Positions 6,802-16,740 of a stretch of DNA of 23,076 nt are shown here, piece after piece (within the stretch, counting starts at the first letter, position 1; the number at the start of each line of letters is the position of its first letter). Position numbers and translations under genes: made by a program. The stretch covers positions 1-23,076 of the forward strand of contig JAEZSC010000113.1 in NCBI GenBank assembly GCA_023422005.1. Direction: 5' to 3'. The notes under the pieces are model-generated. The model had not been told where the DNA came from and ran no database searches. It worked only from the letters and a program-made list of their open reading frames with translations. This DNA is from Bacillota bacterium (lineage in GTDB: Bacteria; Bacillota; Clostridia; Christensenellales; UMGS416).

Positions 6802-8163
6802 ATGACGCAGACGGCAACGCTGCCCTTGGATGAAACCATCGCCCGACGGCTGGGAGAGGCCATCCGCTTTCAGACCATCGCGTACGCCCAGCAGGAGCGC
6901 ATCGATGGCGCGCAGTTCCTTGGTCTGCACGAGCATCTGCGCCACAGCTATCCGCTGGCGGCGCAGCGCCTGCGTTGGGAAGTTGTAATGGATTACAGCC
7001 TGCTGCTGCACTGGCAGGGCAGGGAGACGGCGCGCCCGCTGGCGCTGCTGGCGCACCAGGACGTGGTACCCGTAGCGCCGGGTACCGAGGGGGATTGGGC
7101 CTACGGCGCCTTTGAGGGGCATTTCGACGGAAAAACCGTGTGGGGCCGCGGCGCGCTGGATATGAAGGGGCACCTGATCTGTGTGATGGAGGCCGTGGAA
7201 AGCCTGTTGGCCGAGGATTTTGTGCCGGAGCAGGATGTGTATCTGTGCTTCGGCCACACCGAGGAGATCGTCGCGGAGAAGACCGGCGGAGCCATAGCCA
7301 TCGTAGAGGTGCTTAAGCAGCGGGGTGTGCGGCTGGACTGCGTGATAGACGAGGGCGGCGCTGTGATGCCTGGCCGCGACATGCTTGGCCTGGAAGGCCT
7401 GGTAGCCGTGGTGGGTACGGCGGAGAAAGGATACATGGACGTGGAGCTGTCCTGCGATCAGAGCGGTGGCCACTCCTCCCAGCCGCCCAAAGCCACGGCG
7501 CTGGGCATCTTGGCCCGGGCCATCTGCCGGCTGGAGCGCCGGCCATTCCCGGCCCGCTTCACCGGCGTCATCCGCGCGATGATGGCAGCTGCAGCCGGGC
7601 GTATGGGCTTTGCCCGTCGGGTTGTTTTTTCCAATCTGTGGCTGTTCAAACCGCTGGTTCTGCGGGCCATGGCCGCCAACCCGACCACCAACGCGCTCAT
7701 CCGCACGACGATGGCCGCCACCATGGCCAGCGCCAGCCCCGCGCCCAACGTGCTGCCCCAGCGGGCACGGGCCGTGGTCAACGTGCGAATGCTGCCCGGC
7801 GACACGGTGCACAGTGCCGTCGCGCGCATGCGGCGCGTGGTCGGCGATGATCGTGTAAAGGTGGAGCCGCTCAAGGGCAACAATCCATCGGCGCTATCGC
7901 CGCTGGACACGCCGGCGTGGCGGCTGATACGGCAGGAATTGGATAGGCTGTATCCCGGCGTGCTGGTGCTGCCCTATCTGATGCTGGGAGGCACCGATTC
8001 CCGCTGCTATGAGCCGGTGTGTGAGAACATTTACCGCATCGCTCCATTCCTGCTGAACAAGAAGGAGTTGGCGACCACCCACGCAACCGACGAGCGCATC
8101 AGCCTGGAGAATCTGGCCAGGGGTAAGGCGTTCTTCCGCGGCGTGATCGCCGGCATTCGGTAA
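6802..8163 (+). CDS. M20 family metallopeptidase (PM20D1/carboxypeptidase S-like)
   Basis: Di-zinc amidohydrolase or dipeptidase of 453 aa, within the range of the long PM20D1/CPS branch. Metal and catalytic residues: H85 and D87 in LAHQDVVP, D120 in GRGALDMKG, E154-E155 in FGHTEEIV, D183 in VIDEGG, and H427 near the C-terminus in LATTHATDER. A lid domain begins at about residue 205. MLGGTDSRCYEPV matches the family's substrate region. There is no signal peptide, so it is cytoplasmic. Cotranscription with the aminotransferase suggests peptide or N-acyl amino acid breakdown, but the substrate is not readable from sequence. A terminator follows at 8221. Confidence 0.88.
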   Translation: MTQTATLPLDETIARRLGEAIRFQTIAYAQQERIDGAQFLGLHEHLRHSYPLAAQRLRWEVVMDYSLLLHWQGRETARPLALLAHQDVVPVAPGTEGDWAYGAFEGHFDGKTVWGRGALDMKGHLICVMEAVESLLAEDFVPEQDVYLCFGHTEEIVAEKTGGAIAIVEVLKQRGVRLDCVIDEGGAVMPGRDMLGLEGLVAVVGTAEKGYMDVELSCDQSGGHSSQPPKATALGILARAICRLERRPFPARFTGVIRAMMAAAAGRMGFARRVVFSNLWLFKPLVLRAMAANPTTNALIRTTMAATMASASPAPNVLPQRARAVVNVRMLPGDTVHSAVARMRRVVGDDRVKVEPLKGNNPSALSPLDTPAWRLIRQELDRLYPGVLVLPYLMLGGTDSRCYEPVCENIYRIAPFLLNKKELATTHATDERISLENLARGKAFFRGVIAGIR

Positions 8164-8220
8164 GAGGAAGTGCTGCGACGACGAACACTGACAACAATTA
8201 ACTTTTTTATGACATGGTCT

Positions 8221-8256
8221 CGCTCGCGGTTTATACATACCGCGGGCGTTGTTTTT
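8221..8256 (+). terminator. Intrinsic terminator after M20 peptidase
   Basis: CGCTCGCGGT (8221-8230) pairs with ACCGCGGGCG (8239-8248) with one G-U pair and an eight-base loop, followed by TTGTTTTTT. Confidence 0.9.
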
Positions 8257-8359
8257 TGCCCCTTCTTAGAAAAATGATGCCAGTATGGACCGCTGGGCGA
8301 TGGCAAGAATGAATTTGCCGGCAAACTTCATGGAAATCCGCCGGCAGCAGGAGCGAATC

Positions 8360-9613
8360 GTGAGCGAATACCATGTGCAAAAAAGTCCGCCTCTATCCGG
8401 CGCCGTGGAGCTCAGCACGTCCAAGAACAGCCTTTTGCCAATTCTGGCTGCAACCTTGCTGACCGGTGACGAGGTCGTCATACACAAAATGGCCAATCTG
8501 ACCGACGTATACATCATGTGTGAGCTGCTCAAGACATTGGGAGCAAAAATGGACATGCGTGGCAGCGACGCGGTGATCCGCTGTGACGCCATCACTTCGC
8601 GGGAGGCGCCCGACGAGCTGGTGCAGAAGATGCGGGCGTCTTTTCTGCTGATGGGCCCGCTGCTGGCGCGCTTTGGCCGGGCAAAAATCCCTCTTCCCGG
8701 CGGTTGTGAAATCGGTACGCGGCCGGTGGACCTGCATCTGAAGGGTTTTCATGCGTTAGGCGCAGCCATCCGCACCCAGCAGGGGGCACTGCTGGCCGAA
8801 GGGGCCGTGCTTCGGGGCACCACGATCTATCTGGATTATCCCAGCGTAGGTGGCTCGGAGAACATCATGATGGCCGCAGCGCTGGCGGAAGGTGAGACCT
8901 GCCTCATCAATGCCGCCCGCGAGCCGGAGATCGTGGACCTGGCCAATTTCCTGAATGCCATGGGAGCCCGCGTGGAAGGAGCCGGCACCGATATCATGCG
9001 CATCACCGGCGTGGCGCGGCTGCATGGCTGCGAATACACGCCCATTTCCGACCGCATAGAGGCCGGCACGCTGATGGCTGCGGCAGCGCTCACCGGCGGG
9101 GATATCACGCTGCAGCGGGCAATGCCGCAGCATCTGCGGCCCATCTCGGCTAAACTGCGCGAGGGCGGAGCGGATGTGTGGGAGCAGGAGGGGGCCATTC
9201 GCATCCGGGGCAGCTGGCTGCCGCTGGCGGTGGACATCAAGACCATGCCCTGGCCGGGCTTCCCGACCGATCTGCAGCCCCAGGCAATGGTGCTTTGCGC
9301 GCTGTCCAAGGGCGCCAGCATCATTACTGAGACGGTGTTCGAAAACCGGTTCATGCACATTCCGGAGCTCACACGCATGGGTGCGGACATCCGCACCAAG
9401 GATCGCAGCGCCGTCATAGAGGGAGTCAACCGCCTTTACGGCGCCACTGTGCGCGCCACGGACCTGCGGGCGGGTGCGGCGCTGGTGCTGGCTGGTCTGG
9501 TGGCCGAGGGCGACACGCGGGTGCTCCACGGCGAATATATCGACCGTGGTTATGAAAACCTGGCAGCCAAGCTGCGCGCCCTGGGAGCCAATGTGGAGGC
9601 CATCGGCACATAG
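8360..9613 (+). CDS. murA: UDP-N-acetylglucosamine 1-carboxyvinyltransferase
   Basis: First committed enzyme of peptidoglycan precursor synthesis: it joins enolpyruvate from PEP to UDP-GlcNAc in the cytoplasm. Start GTG 8360 follows AGGAG (8349-8353) by six bases and gives 417 aa, the standard MurA length; an upstream ATG at 8285 would add 25 untypical residues. K22-N23 occur in STSKNSLLP, and the catalytic cysteine C116 lies in PLPGGCEIGTRPVDLH, so this is the fosfomycin-sensitive Cys form. Later motifs include PSVGGSENIMMAA and DRIEAGT. It precedes spoIID and spoIIQ, as murAA does in Bacillus. Confidence 0.96.
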   Translation: MSEYHVQKSPPLSGAVELSTSKNSLLPILAATLLTGDEVVIHKMANLTDVYIMCELLKTLGAKMDMRGSDAVIRCDAITSREAPDELVQKMRASFLLMGPLLARFGRAKIPLPGGCEIGTRPVDLHLKGFHALGAAIRTQQGALLAEGAVLRGTTIYLDYPSVGGSENIMMAAALAEGETCLINAAREPEIVDLANFLNAMGARVEGAGTDIMRITGVARLHGCEYTPISDRIEAGTLMAAAALTGGDITLQRAMPQHLRPISAKLREGGADVWEQEGAIRIRGSWLPLAVDIKTMPWPGFPTDLQPQAMVLCALSKGASIITETVFENRFMHIPELTRMGADIRTKDRSAVIEGVNRLYGATVRATDLRAGAALVLAGLVAEGDTRVLHGEYIDRGYENLAAKLRALGANVEAIGT

Positions 9614-9650
9614 GTATACATCTGAATAAGTTGTATATGGTAATCTTCCC

Positions 9651-9679
9651 GTTCTATTCGCCGCGATTTTGCATAGTAT
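9651..9679 (+). promoter_or_regulatory. Possible sigma-E promoter for spoIID
   Basis: GTTCTATT (9651-9658) and CATAGTAT (9672-9679) are 13 bases apart. Compared from memory with the sigma-E pattern (GTMATATT, about 14 bases, CATACAAT), two positions differ in each box. spoIID is a mother-cell sigma-E gene in Bacillus, which gives the match some weight; it remains a weak call. Confidence 0.35.
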
Positions 9680-9706
9680 TACCATCGCCAAAGGACGGGG
9701 GATACG

Positions 9707-10741
9707 ATGCTAAAGTCAAGTTACAGGAAGCTGCTGCTCTTTTTTGCCATGGGCATCGTCCTAATGTGTTGGCTGGCGCTCAAGCACGACAGCCAAAACC
9801 GCGGGCAGCCAGCCTATACGGTGGAGCCTGACCCCCTCATAGAAACATCGATACCGGAGCACAGACTTACGGAGGTGGCTCCCGACCGCGTCATATCGGT
9901 CAATGTGGATGGCAGGCTGGTTCGGATGAGCCTGGAAGACTATGTATTCGATGTGGTAGCGGCGGAGATGCCCGCTTCCTTTGCGCCTGAGGCGCTCAAG
10001 GCCCAGGCCGTGGCCGCTCGGACCTTCACATTGCGCAAGATCATGTATGGCGGCTGCAACAGCCTGAAAGGCGCCGACGTGTGCAGCAAGTCCAACCACT
10101 GCCAGGCATTCACGACCGATGAGCAGCGCCGCTCCCGCTGGAAGGGCGATTACGACACATACACCGCAAAGCTGCGTGCCGCCGTGGAGGAAACGTCCGG
10201 TCAGATTCTGACCTATGACGATGTACCGATCCTGATGCTCTATCACGCGTCCAGCTATGGTTACACCGAGGATGTGGAGAAGGTCTATTCCCAAGCGCTG
10301 CCTTACCTGCGCAGCGTCAGCAGCCCCGAAGAGGGTGTGGACAAGGTGACCACCCGAGAGGAGTTCAGCCGCAGTTACTTTGCCCGGGCCATCAACGCCA
10401 GATACCCCAAGGCGGCGCTTAAGGCGGCTCAACTGGAAAATCAGGTAGCCGTAGTCAGCCGCTATGACAGCGGCCGTGTGAAGTCCATCCGCGTGGGCGG
10501 CGTCACGATCAGTGGAACCGATTTCCGCCATGTCATCGAGATGCGCTCCACGAACTTCACCGTGGACTTCGACGGCAACTCGGTGATCCTGACCACGCGG
10601 GGCTATGGCCACGGCGTGGGCATGAGCCAGACCGGAGCCAACGTCATGGCGCAGGAGGGCAGCACCTATCAGGACATCCTGTTTCACTACTACACCGGCG
10701 TGCAACTGGTCAATTTAAGCGAGCTTAAAAACCAACCCTAA
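9707..10741 (+). CDS. spoIID: Stage II sporulation protein D
   Basis: Membrane-anchored lytic transglycosylase of the engulfment complex (DMP), which thins peptidoglycan while the mother cell surrounds the forespore. It is 344 aa. A signal-anchor helix lies at about residues 8-25. The SpoIID domain contains LEDYVFDVVAAEMPASF with the putative catalytic glutamate E87, then KAQAVAARTFTL. A Cys/His group (C117, C126, H131, C132) is consistent with the zinc site known in clostridial SpoIID. The C-terminus has RGYGHGVGMSQTGA. It lies 93 bases after murA, with a sigma-E-like promoter in the gap, and is closed by a terminator at 10778. Confidence 0.95.
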   Translation: MLKSSYRKLLLFFAMGIVLMCWLALKHDSQNRGQPAYTVEPDPLIETSIPEHRLTEVAPDRVISVNVDGRLVRMSLEDYVFDVVAAEMPASFAPEALKAQAVAARTFTLRKIMYGGCNSLKGADVCSKSNHCQAFTTDEQRRSRWKGDYDTYTAKLRAAVEETSGQILTYDDVPILMLYHASSYGYTEDVEKVYSQALPYLRSVSSPEEGVDKVTTREEFSRSYFARAINARYPKAALKAAQLENQVAVVSRYDSGRVKSIRVGGVTISGTDFRHVIEMRSTNFTVDFDGNSVILTTRGYGHGVGMSQTGANVMAQEGSTYQDILFHYYTGVQLVNLSELKNQP

Positions 10742-10777
10742 ATCTTACCCAAGTAGGGTATACCGAGTGGACTGCCG

Positions 10778-10816
10778 GGCCATACTGTCCGTTGGAAGCG
10801 GACGGTATGGCCTTTT
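10778..10816 (+). terminator. Intrinsic terminator after spoIID
   Basis: GGCCATACTGTCCG (10778-10791) pairs with CGGACGGTATGGCC (10799-10812), 14 bp with one G-U pair, then TTTT. CCGTCCG at 10842-10848 could pair with the downstream arm instead; see findings. Confidence 0.88.
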
Positions 10817-10847
10817 CGTATATCATACAATTTGCGTTTGGCCGTCC

Positions 10848-10876
10848 GTATGGTTTCTGATTCGCTGGTAATAATA
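10848..10876 (+). promoter_or_regulatory. Probable sigma-F promoter for spoIIQ
   Basis: GTATG (10848-10852), a 14-base spacer and GGTAATAATA (10867-10876). The -10 box fits the sigma-F pattern GGnnAnAnTR at every position and the -35 differs by one base from GYATA. spoIIQ is a forespore sigma-F gene in Bacillus. Transcription would start about 13 bases before the ribosome site AGGAGG. Confidence 0.55.
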
Positions 10877-10895
10877 CACCACAGGAGGTGCAGCA

Positions 10896-11609
10896 ATGGA
10901 AAACAATCAGAAAGATAAAAAACCATCGGAAGGCAGGCACAGCAGCATGAAAAAGGCAATGAACCGCTATGGAATTGCGGTGGCGCTGTTGGCGTGTGCG
11001 GCCATCGTCGCGGGGACCTGGCTGCTCACCGACAACAACACGCTCAGACCCAAGACATCCCCATCGGTCACCCCCAAGGCAACAGACACGGCGTCCGGAA
11101 ACAACATATCTGAAAGAATGGAAGACGTTCTCAGATCTGCCGCGCCAACGGTCTCGCCCACAACTTCGGCCATCACCAACCCCAATCGCGCCGCGACCGT
11201 ACCGGATATGGTCAAGCCCGCCAAGGGCGATGTCAGCAAGCAGTTCGCTTATGACACGCTTGTGTACATGAAAACTCTCAACCAGTGGTCCACCCACTTC
11301 GGCGTGGACATTGCCGCCAAGGTAGGCGACGACGTGGTGGCAGCCTTGGATGGAACCGTGGACAGCGCCTATAAGGACCCGCTGCTGGGCAACTGTGTCA
11401 AGATCACCAGTGCCAATGAAATCACCACGATCTATGCGGGGCTGATGAAGATTGATGGTATCAAAAAGGGCGACAAGGTAACCGCCGGCGAGGTCATCGG
11501 CAAGGTGGGCAACACCGCCGCCAGTGAGATCACCGAAGACCCCCATCTGCACTTCGAAGTGTGGCAGAAGGATACGCCCATCAACCCTGAAAGTTATTTC
11601 AAGAAATAA
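10896..11609 (+). CDS. spoIIQ: SpoIIQ-like M23/LytM family sporulation protein
   Basis: Forespore membrane protein that in Bacillus and Clostridioides binds SpoIIIAH to link the two cells during engulfment. It is 237 aa. One transmembrane helix lies at about residues 25-45, then a Ser/Thr/Pro-rich linker to about 105 and a C-terminal LytM domain. The zinc ligands H134 and D138 (HFGVD) and H219 of the HLH motif (H217, H219) are present. However, the histidine expected in the active-site YAHL motif is glycine (Y180-A-G182-L), so hydrolase activity is doubtful. AGGAGG precedes the ATG. The identification rests on the LytM domain, the single anchor and the position after spoIID. Confidence 0.88.
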   Translation: MENNQKDKKPSEGRHSSMKKAMNRYGIAVALLACAAIVAGTWLLTDNNTLRPKTSPSVTPKATDTASGNNISERMEDVLRSAAPTVSPTTSAITNPNRAATVPDMVKPAKGDVSKQFAYDTLVYMKTLNQWSTHFGVDIAAKVGDDVVAALDGTVDSAYKDPLLGNCVKITSANEITTIYAGLMKIDGIKKGDKVTAGEVIGKVGNTAASEITEDPHLHFEVWQKDTPINPESYFKK

Positions 11610-11624
11610 ACCGCTGCACCTACG

Positions 11625-11795
11625 GCCTTCGCCGCCGCCGCGGTTACGTCGGCGGCGATTCAGTCGGCTTGCCATAACTGCAGTTTATCGCCCGCCGCGC
11701 ATGTCGCCGGGCGATGTCTTTGCTTCGAGACATATTTTTTTCCTTCATAGAACCGTTTTTCGCCTGAGGGTGGGTTTTTGAACGGCCGTTTAGCT
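11625..11795 (+). repeat. Structured intergenic repeat, copy B (short form)
   Basis: This copy lies between spoIIQ and the guaB promoter. It has a GC hairpin CGCCGCCG (11630-11637) with CGGCGGCG (11650-11657), a second hairpin ATCGCCCG (11687-11694) with CGGGCGAT (11708-11715), and the linear box TTCCTTCATAGAACCG then TTTTTCGCCTGAGGG and TTTTTGAACGGCCGTT. It matches copy A up to GAACGGC, where the two arms that enclose the third module of copy A are joined in the palindrome AACGGCCGTT. The TGTCATTCTGAGCG module is absent. The rest of this 355-base gap holds only the terminator and the guaB promoter. Confidence 0.6.
11714..11741 (+). terminator. Intrinsic terminator inside repeat copy B
   Basis: ATGTCT (11714-11719) pairs with AGACAT (11728-11733), followed by ATTTTTTT. 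The stem is short but the T-tract is strong; it probably ends the spoIIQ transcript. Confidence 0.6.
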
Positions 11796-11879
11796 GAGCT
11801 CTTTTCTTCTGAATGGAACTAATAAAGATGAGTATTGGGGGTGTTCTGGTTTTTTTCTTTGGATTGCTACAAGATGTAG

Positions 11880-11908
11880 TTGACAGGGGCGGGCAACCTT
11901 GCTATAGT
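11880..11908 (+). promoter_or_regulatory. Sigma-A-type promoter for guaB
   Basis: Perfect TTGACA (11880-11885), 17-base spacer, TATAGT (11903-11908). This is one of the two strongest promoters in the window. The leader of about 50 bases is too short for a purine riboswitch, and none is seen. Confidence 0.85.
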
Positions 11909-11964
11909 AACGTTTAATAATTTTCGCACTACATAGTTCCAAAGAGGGAAAGGAAGGGGTGCCG

Positions 11965-13422
<1,458 letters not shown>

Positions 13423-13424
13423 GA

Positions 13425-13919
13425 ATGGCAGAGCGCGTGCAATCCTTCCCGCCTATCGTGGACGAGCACAGCCGTGTGCTGGTGCTGGGCACCATGCCCG
13501 GAGCCGAGTCGTTGCGGCAGCAGCGCTACTACGCATACGGCCGCAACGATTTCTGGCGCATCATGCTCAGGCTGTTTGATCAGCCGGAGACGCTGGACTA
13601 CGACCAGCGCGTGGCCATGCTGCTGCGCCACGGCGTGGCCGTGTGGGATGTGCTGCACTCCTGCGTGCGGCGTACCAGTGCCGACGCCGACATCCGCGAG
13701 CCGCTGGCCAACGACATCCCAGGCCTGCTGCGCGCGTATCCCGGCATCGCCGCCGTGACACCCAACGGCAAAGGCGCGGAGCGTCTCTTCCGGCGGCTGG
13801 TGCTTCCGGCGCTGGACACAGCGCCAAAGATCCAGGTGTTGCCGTCCACCAGCCCGGCCTATGTGATACCCTTCGCAAAAAAGCTGGAAGGCTGGAAAGA
13901 ACTGCTGAAATTCTTATAA
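13425..13919 (+). CDS. Hypoxanthine-DNA (deoxyinosine) glycosylase, UDG family 6
   Basis: Small 164-aa uracil-DNA-glycosylase-fold protein that in its family removes hypoxanthine (deaminated adenine) from DNA. Motifs are LVLGTMPGAESL near the N-terminus, the family pattern YYAYGRNDFW, a central VAVWDVLHSC region, and PSTSPAYV near the C-terminus. These match the DNA-deoxyinosine glycosylase subgroup better than Mug or Ung. ATG 13425 lies two bases after the guaB stop, with no obvious Shine-Dalgarno site, so translation is probably coupled to guaB. Longer in-frame upstream sequence is only the shadow of guaB. Confidence 0.85.
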   Translation: MAERVQSFPPIVDEHSRVLVLGTMPGAESLRQQRYYAYGRNDFWRIMLRLFDQPETLDYDQRVAMLLRHGVAVWDVLHSCVRRTSADADIREPLANDIPGLLRAYPGIAAVTPNGKGAERLFRRLVLPALDTAPKIQVLPSTSPAYVIPFAKKLEGWKELLKFL

Positions 13920-14088
13920 ATTGCTGGCATATCCGGTTGCCCCGCCGCGTATCATTCAAAGCCGGTGTAGGCACACTAGCACAGAAGGGAACAAGGCGGG
14001 CTTGATAACCAGCGTTTATTCTCGGTGATTTGGCTTATGGCCTGATTTCCAGCGCAGTTGAGCTCCGCGGAGTGCCCTTTTGAGATAG

Positions 14089-14121
14089 GGCCGCGTCGAA
14101 GACGCGGCCTTCTTTCATTAT
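14089..14121 (+). terminator. Intrinsic terminator after guaB-glycosylase operon
   Basis: GGCCGCGTC (14089-14097), loop GAA, GACGCGGCC (14101-14109), then TTCTTTCATTATTT. The 170 bases between the glycosylase stop and this hairpin (13920-14088) hold nothing I recognise. Confidence 0.85.
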
Positions 14122-14460
14122 TTCGCTGCTGATGTTGTGACATCAGCAGCGATTTAGATGACTTGCACTTAGGCCTATTGTCACCCTGCCGATAACCGTC
14201 GGCAGGGCTGTACGTACTATGTAGACCCATTTTCGCTTTTTAAAGAACGAGGATCGCCTGCAAGTGTTACCCCCGGCTTGCGACAACGTCGGCTTAAGCC
14301 GATGTGATAGCAAGCCGAGAGCTGCGCTTGCGCAGCGGAGGGGCAGTTTTTTGCGTGCGTTACTTTCTGACTGCCCAATGCCTCCGCCGAGTAAATCGTC
14401 GTCGGCGCAGGGAGGCACACCTCGTGCTGTCATTCTAAGCGCAGCGATGAATCCCAGGAC
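14119..14460 (+). repeat. Structured intergenic repeat, copy C (long form)
   Basis: This gene-free stretch carries all parts of copy A. An 11-bp hairpin CGCTGCTGATG (14124-14134) pairs with CATCAGCAGCG (14141-14151). A 9-bp hairpin (14184-14192 with 14199-14207) has loop TAACCG. The linear box GAACGAGGATCGCCTG (14247-14262) follows, and the third module is at 14380-14455 (GCCTCCGCCG, then TGTCATTCTAAGCGCAGCG). Between box and module it has extra hairpins: GGCTTGC/GCAAGCC enclosing the palindrome CGGCTTAAGCCG, GCTGCGC-TT-GCGCAGC, and GGGCAGT/ACTGCCC. Function unknown. Confidence 0.75.
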
Positions 14461-14555
14461 GCATGGGCGAGCAGGAGCCTAAGGCTCCGGCCAGCCCCCT
14501 GAATTAGTCGTTTGCTTTCCCGGAGCCGACTGACGAAGTGGTATTACTATAACTA

Positions 14556-14564
14556 TGTTATAAT
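14556..14564 (+). promoter_or_regulatory. Extended -10 promoter for GNAT gene
   Basis: TGTTATAAT is a perfect extended -10 (TGn plus TATAAT at 14559-14564) in an AT-rich stretch. No good -35 lies 17 bases upstream, as is normal for extended -10 promoters. The transcript would start about 25 bases before the coding start. Confidence 0.55.
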
Positions 14565-14596
14565 GTGAACAGACGATAAAGAAAAGGAGAACCATG

Positions 14597-15094
14597 ATGA
14601 AAATAGTAGATTGCACTGAATCAGATTTTCGCAATGATTTCCTGCCTATGATTATCGACCTTTGGTGTGGGGATAAGTATAACCCGCAAAATAGCCAGCA
14701 CGTAGAATGGTTGGACAAGAAAATACATGCTTCGTTTGTTAACTTTGGAACTGCCATCTGCGCGTATACGGATGAAAATGAGCCGATCGGGTATCTTTGG
14801 TATCAACATGATACCGGTATGCAAGGGGTGAGCTTTAGCGGAAAAGACGCTCACATCATACAGATGGGGCTATACGAAAAGTTTCAAAGGCAGGGAATTG
14901 GCTCAAAGTTGCTCGACGAAGCATGTAAAAGAATAAAGAAGGCTGGCGGTGAATGCTTGTATACGGATACATACGCGGCTAACGATGACTCAATGATATT
15001 TTATATCAAGAAGAAATTCATACCGGTAGCCTATCACCCAGGTGAAGACGGGGTTCATGATTTGGGGCAAGTTTACTTATATAAAGTCCTTTAA
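14597..15094 (+). CDS. GNAT family N-acetyltransferase
   Basis: Acetyl-CoA-dependent acetyltransferase of 165 aa; the acceptor is unknown. The acetyl-CoA signature is visible as QMGLYEKFQRQGIGSKLLDEA (motif A, with Q-x-x-G-x-G) and is followed by a conserved late strand and YIKKKF. ATG 14597 has AAGGAG seven bases upstream; ATG 14594, one codon earlier, is equally possible. Base composition is distinctly AT-rich, with AT-ending codons, unlike the neighbours, which suggests horizontal acquisition. It stands alone between repeat copy C and the convergent arginine operon. An antibiotic, polyamine or ribosomal-protein acceptor cannot be told apart from sequence. Confidence 0.85.
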   Translation: MKIVDCTESDFRNDFLPMIIDLWCGDKYNPQNSQHVEWLDKKIHASFVNFGTAICAYTDENEPIGYLWYQHDTGMQGVSFSGKDAHIIQMGLYEKFQRQGIGSKLLDEACKRIKKAGGECLYTDTYAANDDSMIFYIKKKFIPVAYHPGEDGVHDLGQVYLYKVL

Positions 15095-15176
15095 AAAAGC
15101 CAGCTTCGGCCCTTTTGTCTTCCGTTCCAGCCTCCACTATGTGAATAAATAAAATTTTGTTCATTCAGAACATACC

Positions 15177-15206
15177 GAAAAAAAGGCCCTTGTTAAGGAC
15201 CTTTTT
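15177..15206. terminator. Bidirectional terminator between convergent genes
   Basis: AAAAAGGCCCTT (15180-15191) pairs with AAGGACCTTTTT (15195-15206), with loop GTT and one mismatch. It has T-tracts on both strands, so it can end the plus-strand GNAT and the minus-strand arginine operon. Confidence 0.8.
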
Positions 15207-15261
15207 GAATATTCTTAAAAATATTCAATCTAGGTTGCGGTTTTCGACGATGGGGCAGCGC

Positions 15262-15770
15262 TTAATATGAAATGGTGTCGAAATCCATGCCGCTGCATTC
15301 CTCCAGCTCCTTGATGAAAAGCCCCCGGCGATAGCCCGAGGGCAGCACCTCCACGCTGTGCACATAGAAGCCGCAACCGTGATAAAAGCGGGCCAGAGGG
15401 ATCATCTTGACCGCTGTGTGCAGCGCGATGGCCCGCACGCCGTGGGCACGGCAATGGTCCACGACCGCCTCCATGAGAGCCTTGCCCGCGCCGCTCTGCT
15501 GCCAGTTGGGCATCACGGCGAAACGGCTGATGTAGGCGATGCCTCCCTGGAGCAGCTTCACGCGAATGGTACCCACGGGCTTCATGCGGTTGTAGATGGC
15601 CAGGAAGACCGTCTGCTCCTCGATGCCCCGCGCCACATCCTCCAGCGTGTCGGTAAGCGCCGCCGGCGGGGCGGCCAGCTTCAGCAGCGCCTGGTATTCG
15701 CCGAAAGACGCCTGCAGAATGTCGCGCACGGTGGCAGCGTCTTCGGTCAGCGCCGGGCGCACATAGATGC

Positions 15771-15774
<4 letters not shown>
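15262..15774 (-). CDS. GNAT acetyltransferase at end of arg operon, candidate N-acetylglutamate synthase
   Basis: GNAT protein of 170 aa, last gene of the arginine operon. It starts with GTG overlapping the argF stop in GTGA, so it is translationally coupled. The acetyl-CoA motif is ISRFAVMPNWQQSGAGKAL (Q-x-x-G-x-G), followed by ALHTAVKMIPLARFYHGCGF, typical of the GNAT fold. The operon has no argJ and no long ArgA, and short stand-alone GNATs are known to act as N-acetylglutamate synthases in some bacteria. This makes it the best local candidate for that step. That role is inferred from position; another acetyltransferase function is possible. Confidence 0.8.
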
Positions 15775-16739
<965 letters not shown>

Positions 16740-16740
16740 G

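Noticed and set aside
6802..8163. M20 peptidase as the missing acetylornithine deacetylase ArgE
   Set aside because: It belongs by length and lid region to the PM20D1/carboxypeptidase S branch, lies far from the arginine operon and is cotranscribed with an aminotransferase. Not excluded, but not supported.
11914..11964. Purine riboswitch in the guaB leader
   Set aside because: The leader is only about 50 bases and lacks the conserved junction sequences of the purine aptamer.
14124..14457. Clustered hairpins of copy C as a CRISPR array or tRNA genes
   Set aside because: No regular repeat-spacer pattern and no cloverleaf or conserved T-loop sequence; the stems differ in sequence and spacing.
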